The notes: generated by a model not told the origin, from the letters alone. A stretch of DNA of 64,000 bases from Psychrobacillus faecigallinarum (GCF_014836595.1 NZ_JACSQO010000003.1:45219-109218), one strand, 5' to 3'; counted from the first letter of the stretch, positions 25,044 through 33,747 are shown. Made by a program: numbers and translations.

Positions 25044-26441
25044 ATGAGCCAACTAACAATCTTAGACAATTACTTTGCAGAAAAAAGAGAAAAACACTTA
25101 GAAGAATTGAAAAAATTTCTTAGTATACCAAGCATTTCATCCTTATCAGAGCACAAAGCCGATATGCAAAAGGGTGCAGAATGGCTATCAGATTCATTTA
25201 AGCAAGCTGGTCTAGAAAATATTGTGATTGATGAAACAAAGGGGCATCCAGTAGTGTATGCTGATTGGTTACATGCGGAGGACAAGCCAACTGTGCTTAT
25301 TTATGGACATTACGATGTTCAGCCTGTAGACCCTTTGAACCTTTGGGAATCTGAACCATTTAATCCAGAGGTACGCGATAACAAGCTATATGCACGTGGT
25401 GCTAGTGACGATAAAGGTCAAGTATTTATGCATGTTAAAGCTGTCGAAGCACTTCTTGAACTTGAGGGATCCTTACCTGTCAATGTGAAGTTCCTAATAG
25501 AAGGCGAAGAAGAGGTTGGCAGCCCTAATTTAGAAGAGTACATCGAAAGCAATAAGGATAAGCTTGCAGCAGATGTAATCGTTATTTCCGATACAGGTAT
25601 GCAAGGACCTGGACAACCAGCAGTTTGTTATGGTTTACGTGGTTTATGTGGTGTTCAAATTGATGTAAAAGGTGCAAAAGGCGACCTACATTCTGGACTT
25701 TACGGTGGCGGTGTACAAAACTCCATCCATGCGTTAGTCTCCATTTTAGAGTCTTTCCGTGACGAAGAAGGTACCATCGAAGTAGAGGGCTTCTATGATA
25801 ATGTTCGTCCTTTAATGGAAGAAGAACGTGAAGCATACGCTGCTCTTGGTTTCAACGAGGATGAGTTGAAACAAGAAGTTGGCGTCACTGAGTTATTTGG
25901 TGAAAAAGGATATACTCATCTAGAACGTGTTTGGGCACGTCCAACTCTCGAAATTAATGGGATATTTGGTGGTTTCTCTGGGGAAGGTATTAAAACTGTA
26001 TTACCGAGCGAGGCAGGAGCAAAAATTACTTGTCGCTTAGTACCAGATCAGGACCCTGAAGAAATTGTTACAAAACTGAAAGCACATATTGAAAAGCATA
26101 AACCAGCCGGTGTAACAGTGAAAGTAACTGAATTTGATAAAGGAAAACCTTTCATCACACCTTTTGACCATCCTGCTATTCAAGCAGCAGGTCGCAGCTA
26201 CGAAAAAATATATGCTGTACCAACTGCTTATACTCGCGGTGGTGGATCAATTCCAATCGTAGCAGCTTTCGATGAAATTCTTGAACTACCAGTAGTATTG
26301 ATGGGCTTCGGATTATCTACCGAAAACTTCCATGCTCCTAATGAGCATTTCCATTTAGAAAATTTTGATAAGGGATTACGTGTTATTGGTGATTACTATA
26401 ATGAACTGTCTAGCCTATCAAAAGAAGAATTAAAAAAATAA
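25044..26441 (+). CDS. M20-family metallopeptidase (dipeptidase)
   Basis: A 465-residue co-catalytic zinc peptidase of the M20 ArgE/DapE/carnosinase group, acting on dipeptides in the cytoplasm. Visible ligands and catalytic residues: YGHYDVQPVDP near residue 88, ARGASDDKGQ near 120, EGEEEVGSP near 153, and YTRGGGSIPI near 395 towards the C-terminus. The dimerisation domain is in the middle (about 190-350). The start is ATG 25044 behind AAGAAGGA; the frame runs further upstream without a ribosome site. It has its own terminator. Confidence 0.93.
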   Translation: MSQLTILDNYFAEKREKHLEELKKFLSIPSISSLSEHKADMQKGAEWLSDSFKQAGLENIVIDETKGHPVVYADWLHAEDKPTVLIYGHYDVQPVDPLNLWESEPFNPEVRDNKLYARGASDDKGQVFMHVKAVEALLELEGSLPVNVKFLIEGEEEVGSPNLEEYIESNKDKLAADVIVISDTGMQGPGQPAVCYGLRGLCGVQIDVKGAKGDLHSGLYGGGVQNSIHALVSILESFRDEEGTIEVEGFYDNVRPLMEEEREAYAALGFNEDELKQEVGVTELFGEKGYTHLERVWARPTLEINGIFGGFSGEGIKTVLPSEAGAKITCRLVPDQDPEEIVTKLKAHIEKHKPAGVTVKVTEFDKGKPFITPFDHPAIQAAGRSYEKIYAVPTAYTRGGGSIPIVAAFDEILELPVVLMGFGLSTENFHAPNEHFHLENFDKGLRVIGDYYNELSSLSKEELKK

Positions 26442-26463
26442 TAATAATAATATTATAATTTAG

Positions 26464-26496
26464 CACATGGATTCTTTTTGAATTCATGTGTTTTTT
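26464..26496 (+). terminator. Terminator of the M20 peptidase gene
   Basis: CACATGGATTC / GAATTCATGTG (one G-U pair) followed by TTTTTTATT. Confidence 0.75.
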
Positions 26497-26612
26497 ATTA
26501 TCCTCCTAATGTATAATTCTTTATTACATGGATTAATATCCCATAAAGAAGGAGAGTAACCAAATTTATTAAGCTAATTGCTAGGAAGGTTATTACACCT
26601 GTTATTACTGCA

Positions 26613-27320
26613 ATGATTTTTGGTTTAATTTTTTCTTCTTATAACTTGATTGGCAATGATTCTATTCCGCCGTATAGTCGTGGGGAAGAGTTCATAGCTT
26701 GGGCTTTGACTTTATTTTTCTATAGCGGATTCATCATACTTATATATGGTACACCTGTCTCCCTCCTCCTAGAATTTATCTTAAGAAAAAAAATGCCCAA
26801 ATATAATTGGTTATATATTTTGTTTCACGCTTTTTTTGGTGGTCTATTCTTTTATCAGAAATTAGACCTTATGTTTTTAGGTATTGTTCCTGCCCTCATA
26901 TACAGCATAGTTGATAGATGGTTATATACTAAAAATTTGGACGGCCGCCATATTACCTTTGGATTTCTTTCTCCGATTGCTCTTGCTGTGGTTCTCTGGT
27001 TATTTTTCTCCCTAATTTCAGAATCTCGGCCACCTTTTACTAGTGAAGAGGCAATTGCGCTTGCAACATCTGGAGAAGACACTATTTCTAGTAACTTTCC
27101 AAAAGAGAAGGATAAATGGAGCGGTAACATTGAAGGTTTTAACGTATCTAGAAAAACATCTGCTAGAAAAATAGGTGATGATCAGTATCTCGTTACATTT
27201 ACAGAAACCTGGGAAAAAGGGTATGTAAATGGGACCTATTCTGTTTCATATATAGTCAATAGGAATTCAGTTTCTCTTCATAGCGAAGGCGGTAAATCCC
27301 CCCCTTACTATAAAAAATAA
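26613..27320 (+). CDS. Membrane protein of unknown function
   Basis: I do not recognise this 235-residue protein. It has four hydrophobic segments in the first 140 residues (for example FFYSGFIILIYGTPVSLLLEF) and a soluble C-terminal domain of about 90 residues with KYLVTF-like beta strands. ATG 26613 has no ribosome site. The frame is open upstream and, counted from an ATT at 26568 behind AAGGAG (26549-26554), would add 15 residues beginning KLIARKVITPVITA. That gives a better first membrane helix with positive charges. The true start is uncertain. Confidence 0.65.
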   Translation: MIFGLIFSSYNLIGNDSIPPYSRGEEFIAWALTLFFYSGFIILIYGTPVSLLLEFILRKKMPKYNWLYILFHAFFGGLFFYQKLDLMFLGIVPALIYSIVDRWLYTKNLDGRHITFGFLSPIALAVVLWLFFSLISESRPPFTSEEAIALATSGEDTISSNFPKEKDKWSGNIEGFNVSRKTSARKIGDDQYLVTFTETWEKGYVNGTYSVSYIVNRNSVSLHSEGGKSPPYYKK

Positions 27321-27356
27321 GGCGAGTAAGAATGGGGCCCCCACTCTTACTCGCCT
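27320..27356. terminator. Bidirectional terminator
   Basis: A stem AGGCGAGTAAGA / TCTTACTCGCCT plus GGGG/CCCC inner pairs, between two convergent genes. Confidence 0.75.
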
Positions 27357-27365
27357 CAATATTAG

Positions 27366-27944
27366 TTAGTTCTCGTTTCCAAAGAATGTGATAACTTCTT
27401 CTATACTCTTTCGTGGTTTTGGTTTAGGAGCCTCGTCATAATAACCGACCTGTAACATGCTAATGATACGTTCTCCTGGCTTTACTCCTAAAGATTCACG
27501 AAATTTTGGATTATCTAGGAATCCTGGCGTTTTCCAGCATGATCCGATGCCTCGATCCCATGCTAACAACTGGATATTTTGAACAAGCATGCTAGCTGCA
27601 GCATAATCCTCTAAACGTTCCTTTTGGCGTGCATCCTCTGGAACAATAACAAATACATAACCACCTGGATTTTTATACTTTTGCATTTGTTTTTCTAAGG
27701 CATCCTCTGAAAGCTCATGCCATTTCGGTATCCCATATTCTTTTAACAGCTCATGTAATTCATTTAATTCTGACCCACATGCGACGATAAAGCGCCATGG
27801 CTGTCTTAGCTGGTGATTAGGCGCCCATAGGGCATCCTCCAAAATAGATAGTAGCACTTCTCTGTCTACAGGCTGTCCATTAAATAATTTTATAGATCTT
27901 CTTTGAATAATTGCATCTTTTACCGTCAATGATTGTTCATTCAT
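27366..27944 (-). CDS. Nitroreductase family protein
   Basis: A 192-residue FMN-dependent nitroreductase-fold enzyme. The FMN-binding arginines are in IIQRRSIKLFNG near residue 15. Other family segments are LEDALWAPNHQLRQPWRFIV and LLAWDRGIGSCWKTP. It resembles the short YdjA/YfhC group, which lacks the extended nitroreductase insertion. It would reduce nitro or quinone compounds with NAD(P)H as a dimer. The start is ATG 27944. It is expressed alone. Confidence 0.88.
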   Translation of the reverse strand: MNEQSLTVKDAIIQRRSIKLFNGQPVDREVLLSILEDALWAPNHQLRQPWRFIVACGSELNELHELLKEYGIPKWHELSEDALEKQMQKYKNPGGYVFVIVPEDARQKERLEDYAAASMLVQNIQLLAWDRGIGSCWKTPGFLDNPKFRESLGVKPGERIISMLQVGYYDEAPKPKPRKSIEEVITFFGNEN

Positions 27945-28132
27945 TATTACACCCTCTTAATTGTCAGTCTTTTTCATCCATTCAATCATACCAATTTATA
28001 TCAGAGTTTAAAAGTCTTTCAGTTGTTACCTAGTTTTATGTAACGTTACTTTAAATCTTAGTGTAAAATAAAACAAATGGGAATTTTTTCTTTTGTGTAT
28101 TAATACATTACTAACATTTTTGAGGTGATACA

Positions 28133-28714
28133 TTGCTCCTACTCTACTGGATTTTCAGCTATTTTGTTGGTAATTTCCTTACAGCCTGGTGGGTCGGTAA
28201 GTGGAAAAATACAGATTTAAGGACGGAACGCAGTGGCAACCTCGGCGCTAGGAATGCTGGCGCAGTTTTAGGGAAGGCAGCCTTTGGTTTAACCTTCGTT
28301 GGTGATGCATTAAAAGGGATTCTAGTTCTTTATGTAGGCTATGTTTTAGATTTCTCTACCCTTACTATTGCTACCGGGGCTTTCTTCGTTATAATTGGTC
28401 ACCTTTACCCCCTTTGGTTAAAAGGAAAAGGAGGAAAAGGAATTGCTACCTTTATAGGGGTGTCACTTGCTCTTAACCCTTTTTTGTTCGGAATGCTGGC
28501 AGTCGTTTTTCTACTCTTACTTTCCGTTATCCGCAGTGCAACATTAAGCATGATTTTAGCCTTTAGTGCATACGGTATTCTATGTTTAGTTATACCGGAA
28601 TATCAAGATTTGGCCCCTCTTTCCTTAATAATTATAATCATTATAATAAAACACCGACATGATGTAGTAGATTCCTGGCATGAACGTTGGTGGAACAAAT
28701 CCAATTTAAATTAA
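28133..28714 (+). CDS. PlsY-like glycerol-3-phosphate acyltransferase
   Basis: A 193-residue membrane protein with about five segments. The PlsY motifs are present in altered form: motif 1 is RSGNLGARNAGAVLG (usually SGNPGATN), motif 2 is GHLYPLWLKGKGGKGIAT with the acyl-phosphate-binding GGKG, and motif 3 is reduced to KHRHDVVD. PlsY uses acyl-phosphate to make 1-acylglycerol-3-phosphate. The changed motif 1 suggests a paralogue, not the housekeeping enzyme. The start is TTG 28133 behind GAGGTG. A DegV gene, also acyl-related, follows 73 bp later in the same direction. Confidence 0.82.
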   Translation: MLLLYWIFSYFVGNFLTAWWVGKWKNTDLRTERSGNLGARNAGAVLGKAAFGLTFVGDALKGILVLYVGYVLDFSTLTIATGAFFVIIGHLYPLWLKGKGGKGIATFIGVSLALNPFLFGMLAVVFLLLLSVIRSATLSMILAFSAYGILCLVIPEYQDLAPLSLIIIIIIIKHRHDVVDSWHERWWNKSNLN

Positions 28715-28787
28715 TTGATATTAAAGAATTTAACAGGAGTATGATTTCCTAATTATGATTAAAATTAAAATAGATAGGATGTAAGTA

Positions 28788-29639
28788 ATGACCTCACAAA
28801 AAATCGCATGGGTAGTAGATAGCAGTGCTTATATAAGTAATTTATTAAGAAATCATCCAGACGTATATGTTGTACCTATTAACATTCACTTTGGAACGGA
28901 ACAATTTGTCGATGGTGTCGATTTGACGTCCGAGCAGTTGTATGAGCGAATCAGAAACGGGGCTGATTCCATAAAAACCTCACAGCCTTCAGCTGGAGAA
29001 TTTGCTCAATTGTATACAAAACTAAGCACCGAATATAGCTCTATTATCGCCATTCATGTTTCACAAAGCTTAAGTGGTACCCTTTCCTCGTCTGTAGCTG
29101 GAGCGCAAATTGCCCAAGTAGAAGTTGATTGTATCGATTCTCTTTCTCTATCAGCAGGGATTACCGGGCTGGTAGAAAAGGGAATGAAGCTTGATGAAGA
29201 TGGAATTCCTTACAAAGAAATAGTGGCCTATTTAAAGACAGAGGCTACTAAATTCAAAAATTATATTTTAATAGGGAATCTTACGCAGCTTTATAAAGGT
29301 GGAAGGTTAAGTAGCGCTCAGTTTTACTTAGGCACTCTGTTAAAAATAAAACCTGTAATACAGATAAACAATAAAGGCGAATTACAAGAGCTCGATAAAG
29401 TTAGATCACATAAAAAGGCAATTCAGTATTTAATCAATAAAGTGGTTGATTCAGCAAATAATGAAGGAAGTAAGACGATTTATATTATGCATGCCAATGC
29501 CCTACAACAAGCAAATGATTTAAAAGAAGCCCTTTTGCTTCACTGTCCACAATTAGACATAGTTATAGGAGAAATAAGTACCTCACTAGCAGTACACGCA
29601 GGGGAGGATACAATTGCAGTATTATGGTACGCCCCTTAA
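28788..29639 (+). CDS. DegV family fatty-acid-binding protein
   Basis: A 283-residue DegV protein. The family motifs WVVDSSAYI at the N-terminus, the acyl-contacting KTSQPSAGEF near residue 65, VSQSLSGTLSSS near 100, and GRLSSAQFYLG near 178 are clear. DegV/FakB proteins bind a fatty acid and present it to the FakA kinase, making acyl-phosphate, the substrate of PlsY. Its position next to a PlsY-like gene therefore makes functional sense, though that link is inference. The ATG follows a GATAGGATG region. Confidence 0.9.
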   Translation: MTSQKIAWVVDSSAYISNLLRNHPDVYVVPINIHFGTEQFVDGVDLTSEQLYERIRNGADSIKTSQPSAGEFAQLYTKLSTEYSSIIAIHVSQSLSGTLSSSVAGAQIAQVEVDCIDSLSLSAGITGLVEKGMKLDEDGIPYKEIVAYLKTEATKFKNYILIGNLTQLYKGGRLSSAQFYLGTLLKIKPVIQINNKGELQELDKVRSHKKAIQYLINKVVDSANNEGSKTIYIMHANALQQANDLKEALLLHCPQLDIVIGEISTSLAVHAGEDTIAVLWYAP

Positions 29640-29688
29640 ATCTGCATGCCATATTAAAGCTAAAGTTTGATTTTGAAAAGCCATAAAA

Positions 29689-29720
29689 AATGAGCTGGAG
29701 AATATATCTCCAAGCTCATT
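29689..29720. terminator. Terminator between degV-like and GNAT genes
   Basis: AATGAGCTGGAG / CTCC-AGCTCATT stem with one bulge, A-run on the left and TTTTGAT on the right; it can serve both convergent genes. Confidence 0.7.
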
Positions 29721-29754
29721 CCATTTTGATGTTCATTTTTTACTTAAGCACCCG

Positions 29755-30345
29755 TTAGTGCATTAAAAAGGATGCTTTAGATTTATCAATTCCCTGTTTT
29801 TCTTCCCATTCTTCTCGTAACATTCCCATCTTAATTGCATCAAAATATTCCCCGTCAACCATTCTAGCGTTTCTTATTCGTGCTTCTTCTTTCATCCCAA
29901 TTCTTTCTGCTACCTTCATCATCCTTACATTACCTGACCACGTTGACATTCCTAACCTATGTAAATCAGTAGAACTGAATAAGAAATCTATCCAGAGTTT
30001 ATAAGCCTCGGTTCCATAGCCACCATTCCAGTAATTGTTATCATAAATGACTATTCCAGTTTCTAACCAATTAGTGTTTTTATCTACCCAATAAGAGCCT
30101 ACCGTTCCAATTAATTTATTTCCTACAAAAATGATTAATGAATTAGGAGTGTTGGGTGCAATTTCATAGTCTTTATCCCAATTTATTTTAAACTCTTCTT
30201 TTGTTATTTTAGTCTCAGGTATGTAAGGGCCATTCCATTTCTTCGCTTCTTGTTTCTTATCTTCATACTTCCAATAATATAAGTCATCAATATCTTGTTG
30301 GTTAGCCTCTTTCAATTCAACTTTTTGCCCGACGATTTTTATCAT
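29755..30345 (-). CDS. GNAT acetyltransferase (RimJ/RimL type)
   Basis: A 196-residue N-acetyltransferase using acetyl-CoA. The RimJ/RimL pattern is seen in NYWNGGYGTEAYKLWIDFLF (motif A, about residue 103) and the following helix with RLGMSTWSGNVRMMKVAERI. The substrate, a protein N-terminus or small molecule, cannot be told. The start is ATG 30345 behind GAGGAGGG. No operon partner. Confidence 0.85.
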   Translation of the reverse strand: MIKIVGQKVELKEANQQDIDDLYYWKYEDKKQEAKKWNGPYIPETKITKEEFKINWDKDYEIAPNTPNSLIIFVGNKLIGTVGSYWVDKNTNWLETGIVIYDNNYWNGGYGTEAYKLWIDFLFSSTDLHRLGMSTWSGNVRMMKVAERIGMKEEARIRNARMVDGEYFDAIKMGMLREEWEEKQGIDKSKASFLMH

Positions 30346-30444
30346 AAATGTAAATTCCCTCCTCTATATCTGTTTAAACTAATATTAACATAATATTCAA
30401 CCGGCTTTTGAAAAAGGAGTTCTAGAAGTAAAGGTCCAGTTAGT

Positions 30445-30689
30445 TTAATAAGAGGGTGAGTAAATCCTATCTGTATCAGTATCAATTACAAAATCAACTT
30501 TTATATTGTTGGAATAAGGTATTTGTTCAAAATTTTGAAGTCTGAAAATACATTTGTAAGATTACTTGTCTCTAATACTAATTCTTTAGCATTGAGGTAC
30601 TTTTGCTTTAGTCGCTGTTTTGAACACTTTTTACACGTAAGTAGAACTTGTTGAAAGAAATCGTCAATTTCAATAATCATAATAATCAC
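30445..30689 (-). pseudogene. Possible frameshifted small gene, unknown
   Basis: The first frame reads MIIEIDDFFQQVLLTCKKC, then LNAKELVLETSNLTNV, and ends at 30501. A different frame overlapping its end reads NFEQIPYSNNIKVDFVIDTD and TDRIYSPSY to a stop at 30445. Both look protein-like and one base shift near 30530-30550 would join them into about 80 residues. No ribosome site is seen in front. I do not know the family. It may be a broken gene or chance. Confidence 0.3.
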
Positions 30690-30728
30690 GACTAGTTGCT
30701 AATCAGTCATATAAACAAATAAAAAGAA

Positions 30729-30747
30729 AGGGCGTTTTATTCGCCCT
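30729..30747 (-). terminator. Terminator of the amidase-domain gene
   Basis: AGGGCG / CGCCCT hairpin followed on the minus strand by TTCTTTTT. Confidence 0.7.
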
Positions 30748-30773
30748 CCCTTTTCTCCTCCTTATAAAACCCC

Positions 30774-31262
30774 TTAGAAATCGTCCTTAACATGGAAGAA
30801 TATATATTTCGTATTTGATGTATAAGCATATGAGTCATGATAGTCCCAGTACCTGTTTCTACTATTATTAGTGTGCGCATTTACGTAGGGTACTCCATCT
30901 TGAATACGTGTTACGATTGTTGAATGATCCCATCTGCCGTCTCCCTCAAAATCATAAAATATTAGATCTCCAAGAATCAGTTCTTGCGCTGAATTCACTT
31001 GTTTGGCTTGTAGCCCAATAGTAGAGCCAGCTAGGTACCAGCGTAAAGAATGGGGTGTTGACCAACTTAGACTCCATGTATTGTTTCCTAACCACCAACC
31101 TTTCTGCCTATTAGGCTGCCCTCTCATAGGAGCGCCTCCAGCGAGCAAGCATTGAGAAATATAATTCGTACAGTCCACATCAAAAATAGGAAAATTAGGG
31201 TTATAGCTATTCCACCATGTTTCCGCGTACTGAACTGCTGCTTGCCGATTATATTTTACCAA
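30774..31262 (-). CDS. Amidase-domain (Amidase_6) protein
   Basis: A 162-residue protein consisting of one papain-like amidase domain (DUF/Amidase_6). The probable catalytic cysteine is in DVDCTNYISQCLLAGG near residue 33 and the histidine in WDHSTIVTRI near 113. It lacks a signal peptide, unlike typical exported cell-wall hydrolases, so it may act inside the mother cell or forespore, or leave by another route. The start is TTG 31262, eight bases after AAGGAGG; a GTG nine bases earlier overlaps the ribosome site. Confidence 0.83.
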   Translation of the reverse strand: MVKYNRQAAVQYAETWWNSYNPNFPIFDVDCTNYISQCLLAGGAPMRGQPNRQKGWWLGNNTWSLSWSTPHSLRWYLAGSTIGLQAKQVNSAQELILGDLIFYDFEGDGRWDHSTIVTRIQDGVPYVNAHTNNSRNRYWDYHDSYAYTSNTKYIFFHVKDDF

Positions 31263-31378
31263 AATTTCCACCTCCTTCTATTCTGTTTATATGTATTCAT
31301 CGAAAATATATGCTAGTATGAAGGTAACTGGAAATTTTTTGTGAATTCAATTTATATTTTAGGAAAGGAAGTTGGCTT

Positions 31379-32401
31379 ATGCGACAACATGCAGAAAAGG
31401 AAATCACCTCGCCGACTTTGCTATGCGATGATAAAGGGAATCTAAATCCCAAGGCAATAGGTTTTGCTAGAAAGCCAATAATTGAAAGTAACTTAAAGGG
31501 TCATTATATGCGGAAGAAAAAGTGGAATTACTGGTGTGTGTTTGGAGATGAAATTCTATTCTCAGCAACTATTAGCCACTTAGACTACGCAGCCGTCTGC
31601 TTTGTCTATTTCCTGAATTACGAAACACAACGCTTTGTTGAAAAGACCGTAACCATTCCCTTAGGCAATAAAGTTAAGATGCCTGATCAGGTATTAGAAA
31701 GCGTTCACCTTCATTCGGAGGAAATGTCCATCCAACTTTTGTATATTCAAAATGAGACCCATATGACAGTTACTGTTCCTAATTTTGATGGAGAAATGTT
31801 ACACGCTGACATACATATCACCCATCCACCAGACGATGATTCCCTGAATGTGGTGATTCCTTGGAATAGGACTCAATTTCAATTTACCGCAAAGCACCAC
31901 CTCTTACCTACCAAGGGTTTTGTAAAAATGGGAGATTCCCGCTATCACCTTCAGGAGCATGACAACTTTGCAGTCTTGGACTATGGAAGAGGGGTCTGGC
32001 CGCGTCAAGCAACATGGAACTGGGGGTTTGCTTCACAACGTGTAGGCTTAAAACGAATTGGCTTAAACCTTGGAGGTAAATGGACTGACGGAACTGGTAT
32101 GACTGAAAATGCTGTGATTGTAGATGGAATCTTAACGAAGATTCATGAGGATTTGATTTTTCACTATCAAACAAATGACTTCATGGTACCATGGACGATT
32201 AAAACGAAGTTTTCTAATGATGTAGATTTAACCTTTACCCCCTTCTTCCATAGAGTAGCTAAGACAGATGCAAAACTGGTTTCATCAGAAGTAAACCAGA
32301 TGATGGGTTACTACAATGGAAAAATCCAATTGGAGGATGGCCCAACTTTACAGATTCTACAGATGCTTGGATGTATAGAAGAGCATAAGGCCAAATGGTA
32401 A
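31379..32401 (+). CDS. DUF2804 family protein
   Basis: A 340-residue protein that matches the DUF2804 family along its length. Features include a conserved CDDKGNLNPKAIGFARKP near the N-terminus, KKWNYWCVFGDEILFSATIS, and the motif DYGRGVWPRQATWNWGFAS near residue 205. The fold is probably all-beta, lipocalin-like. No function is established. The ATG follows GGAAAGGAAG. It is transcribed alone and ends in a strong palindrome. Confidence 0.85.
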   Translation: MRQHAEKEITSPTLLCDDKGNLNPKAIGFARKPIIESNLKGHYMRKKKWNYWCVFGDEILFSATISHLDYAAVCFVYFLNYETQRFVEKTVTIPLGNKVKMPDQVLESVHLHSEEMSIQLLYIQNETHMTVTVPNFDGEMLHADIHITHPPDDDSLNVVIPWNRTQFQFTAKHHLLPTKGFVKMGDSRYHLQEHDNFAVLDYGRGVWPRQATWNWGFASQRVGLKRIGLNLGGKWTDGTGMTENAVIVDGILTKIHEDLIFHYQTNDFMVPWTIKTKFSNDVDLTFTPFFHRVAKTDAKLVSSEVNQMMGYYNGKIQLEDGPTLQILQMLGCIEEHKAKW

Positions 32402-32409
32402 GATATAAA

Positions 32410-32449
32410 CAAGAGGGTGCAAAAGAATTAATTCTTTTGCACCCTCTTG
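32410..32449. terminator. 40-nt perfect palindrome after the DUF2804 gene
   Basis: A continuous 20-bp inverted repeat without a loop (CAAGAGGGTGCAAAAGAATT and its complement), 8 bp after the stop. No U-run follows on the plus strand, so it may act as a stabilising or processing stem as much as a terminator. The gap to 32608 holds nothing else. Confidence 0.65.
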
Positions 32450-32608
32450 TCTAAAACATATATATTTAAATCAATTTCAGCATGCCAACAATTTTACATG
32501 AAATGAACAATATTATTAAAGGATTCTAAAGAAATGCAGGCTACGATCCTTTTGTTAGTTGATAAGCTATCTTTGCTGTTCACTCTAGTAATAATTGAAC
32601 TTCACTTT

Positions 32609-33649
32609 TTAAATAAGTAGCTCAAGCATTTGTTTATTTTTTTCTTTAAAAATCTCATTATGAGAGGAAACCATTGCTGCACTATGGGCATCTGGCTGAA
32701 TAAAACGTTTTGCACGGTTTACAGCGTTAGCTGCGTCCTGAAATGTACCCGCTATTAAATGGAGCTTCCCGGGATGAGCTAATATGTCCCCAGCGGCATA
32801 AATGCCTGCTACGGATGTCTCGCTTGTACTTGTACCGTCTACGTAATATTCATCCTTTACCGCAATGTTGACTGTACTATTTTCAATAAGTTCCGCGTCT
32901 CTTTCATAGCCATGATTGATAATTACCTCATCAATGTCTAAGAAGTTCACTTCTCCTGTTTCATTATTCGTCAACGCCACTTGCTCGATAATTTCATGGT
33001 TATTCGACGCAATTAATTTAGAGATAGACGTATTAAATAAGCAGGTGACCGTACTGTTCATCAATTGAGTAATTTGCGCCTCATGTCCGTTTAATGCATC
33101 TTTTCTGTAAGTAACATAAACCTTTTTTGCAATTGGCTCCAGCTCGTTTGCCCAATCAATCGCAGAGTTTCCACCGCCAGAGATAATAACCGTTTTATCC
33201 TTGAAGCGACGTTTAGATTTAATAGTGTAATTTAAATTACTTACTTCAAAACGTTCTGCCCCTTCTATATCTAACTTAAGTGGATTAAGAATCCCACCTC
33301 CGATAGCGAGGATAATCGTCTTAGAGTAATGGACTTGACCGGATGCAGTTGTTAAGCAAAAAATCTTTTCATTGCTTTTGGTGATGGATTCTACCTTTTC
33401 ATTTAATACAACCTCTGGATTAAACGTTAGCCCCTGCTCCACCAGCTGACCTATCAAACGTTCACCTGATATAGGAGGCTGTCCCCCTACATCCCATATC
33501 ATTTTTTCAGGGTATACATGTATTTTTCCGCCCAACTGAGGCTGAAATTCAATAATTTTTGTCCTCATTTCTCGTAATCCACTATAAAAAGCTGAATATA
33601 ATCCTGCTGGACCACCACCAATGATTGTTACATCAAATACATCCTGCAT
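32609..33649 (-). CDS. Ferredoxin/flavodoxin-NADP+ reductase (YumC/YcgT type)
   Basis: A 346-residue flavoprotein of the thioredoxin-reductase-like ferredoxin-NADP+ reductase group. The FAD motif IIGGGPAGLYSAF is near residue 9, the NADPH motif IISGGGNSAIDW near 155, and the FAD-binding AGIYAAGDILAHPGK near 283. It has no CxxC redox site, as expected for this group. It transfers electrons from NADPH to ferredoxin or flavodoxin. A Fur box and a promoter with its -10 inside the box precede it, and a siderophore importer is divergent, which resembles Fur-controlled YcgT. It may supply electrons for siderophore iron release. Confidence 0.92.
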   Translation of the reverse strand: MQDVFDVTIIGGGPAGLYSAFYSGLREMRTKIIEFQPQLGGKIHVYPEKMIWDVGGQPPISGERLIGQLVEQGLTFNPEVVLNEKVESITKSNEKIFCLTTASGQVHYSKTIILAIGGGILNPLKLDIEGAERFEVSNLNYTIKSKRRFKDKTVIISGGGNSAIDWANELEPIAKKVYVTYRKDALNGHEAQITQLMNSTVTCLFNTSISKLIASNNHEIIEQVALTNNETGEVNFLDIDEVIINHGYERDAELIENSTVNIAVKDEYYVDGTSTSETSVAGIYAAGDILAHPGKLHLIAGTFQDAANAVNRAKRFIQPDAHSAAMVSSHNEIFKEKNKQMLELLI

Positions 33650-33677
33650 ATGCTTTAGTCTCCTCTAAAAGTTATTG

Positions 33678-33706
33678 TTGACTTCTGTCCAAAAATTCCA
33701 TATAGT
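33678..33706 (+). promoter_or_regulatory. Promoter of the siderophore importer operon
   Basis: TTGACT (33678-33683), 17-base spacer, TATAGT (33701-33706). The start point near 33713 lies just before the Fur box. Confidence 0.7.
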
Positions 33707-33714
33707 TTCTTTAT

Positions 33715-33733
33715 GATAATGATAATCGTTATC
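33715..33733. promoter_or_regulatory. Fur box
   Basis: GATAATGATAATCGTTATC differs from the 19-bp Fur consensus at one position. It lies between the two divergent iron genes, over the -10 of the minus-strand promoter and at the start of the plus-strand transcript. Confidence 0.93.
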
Positions 33734-33747
33734 ACTAATTTTATCAA
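33719..33747 (-). promoter_or_regulatory. Promoter of the ferredoxin-NADP reductase gene
   Basis: TTGATA (33747-33742), 17 bases, TATCAT (33724-33719) on the minus strand. The -10 lies within the Fur box. It faces the plus-strand promoter. Confidence 0.65.
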
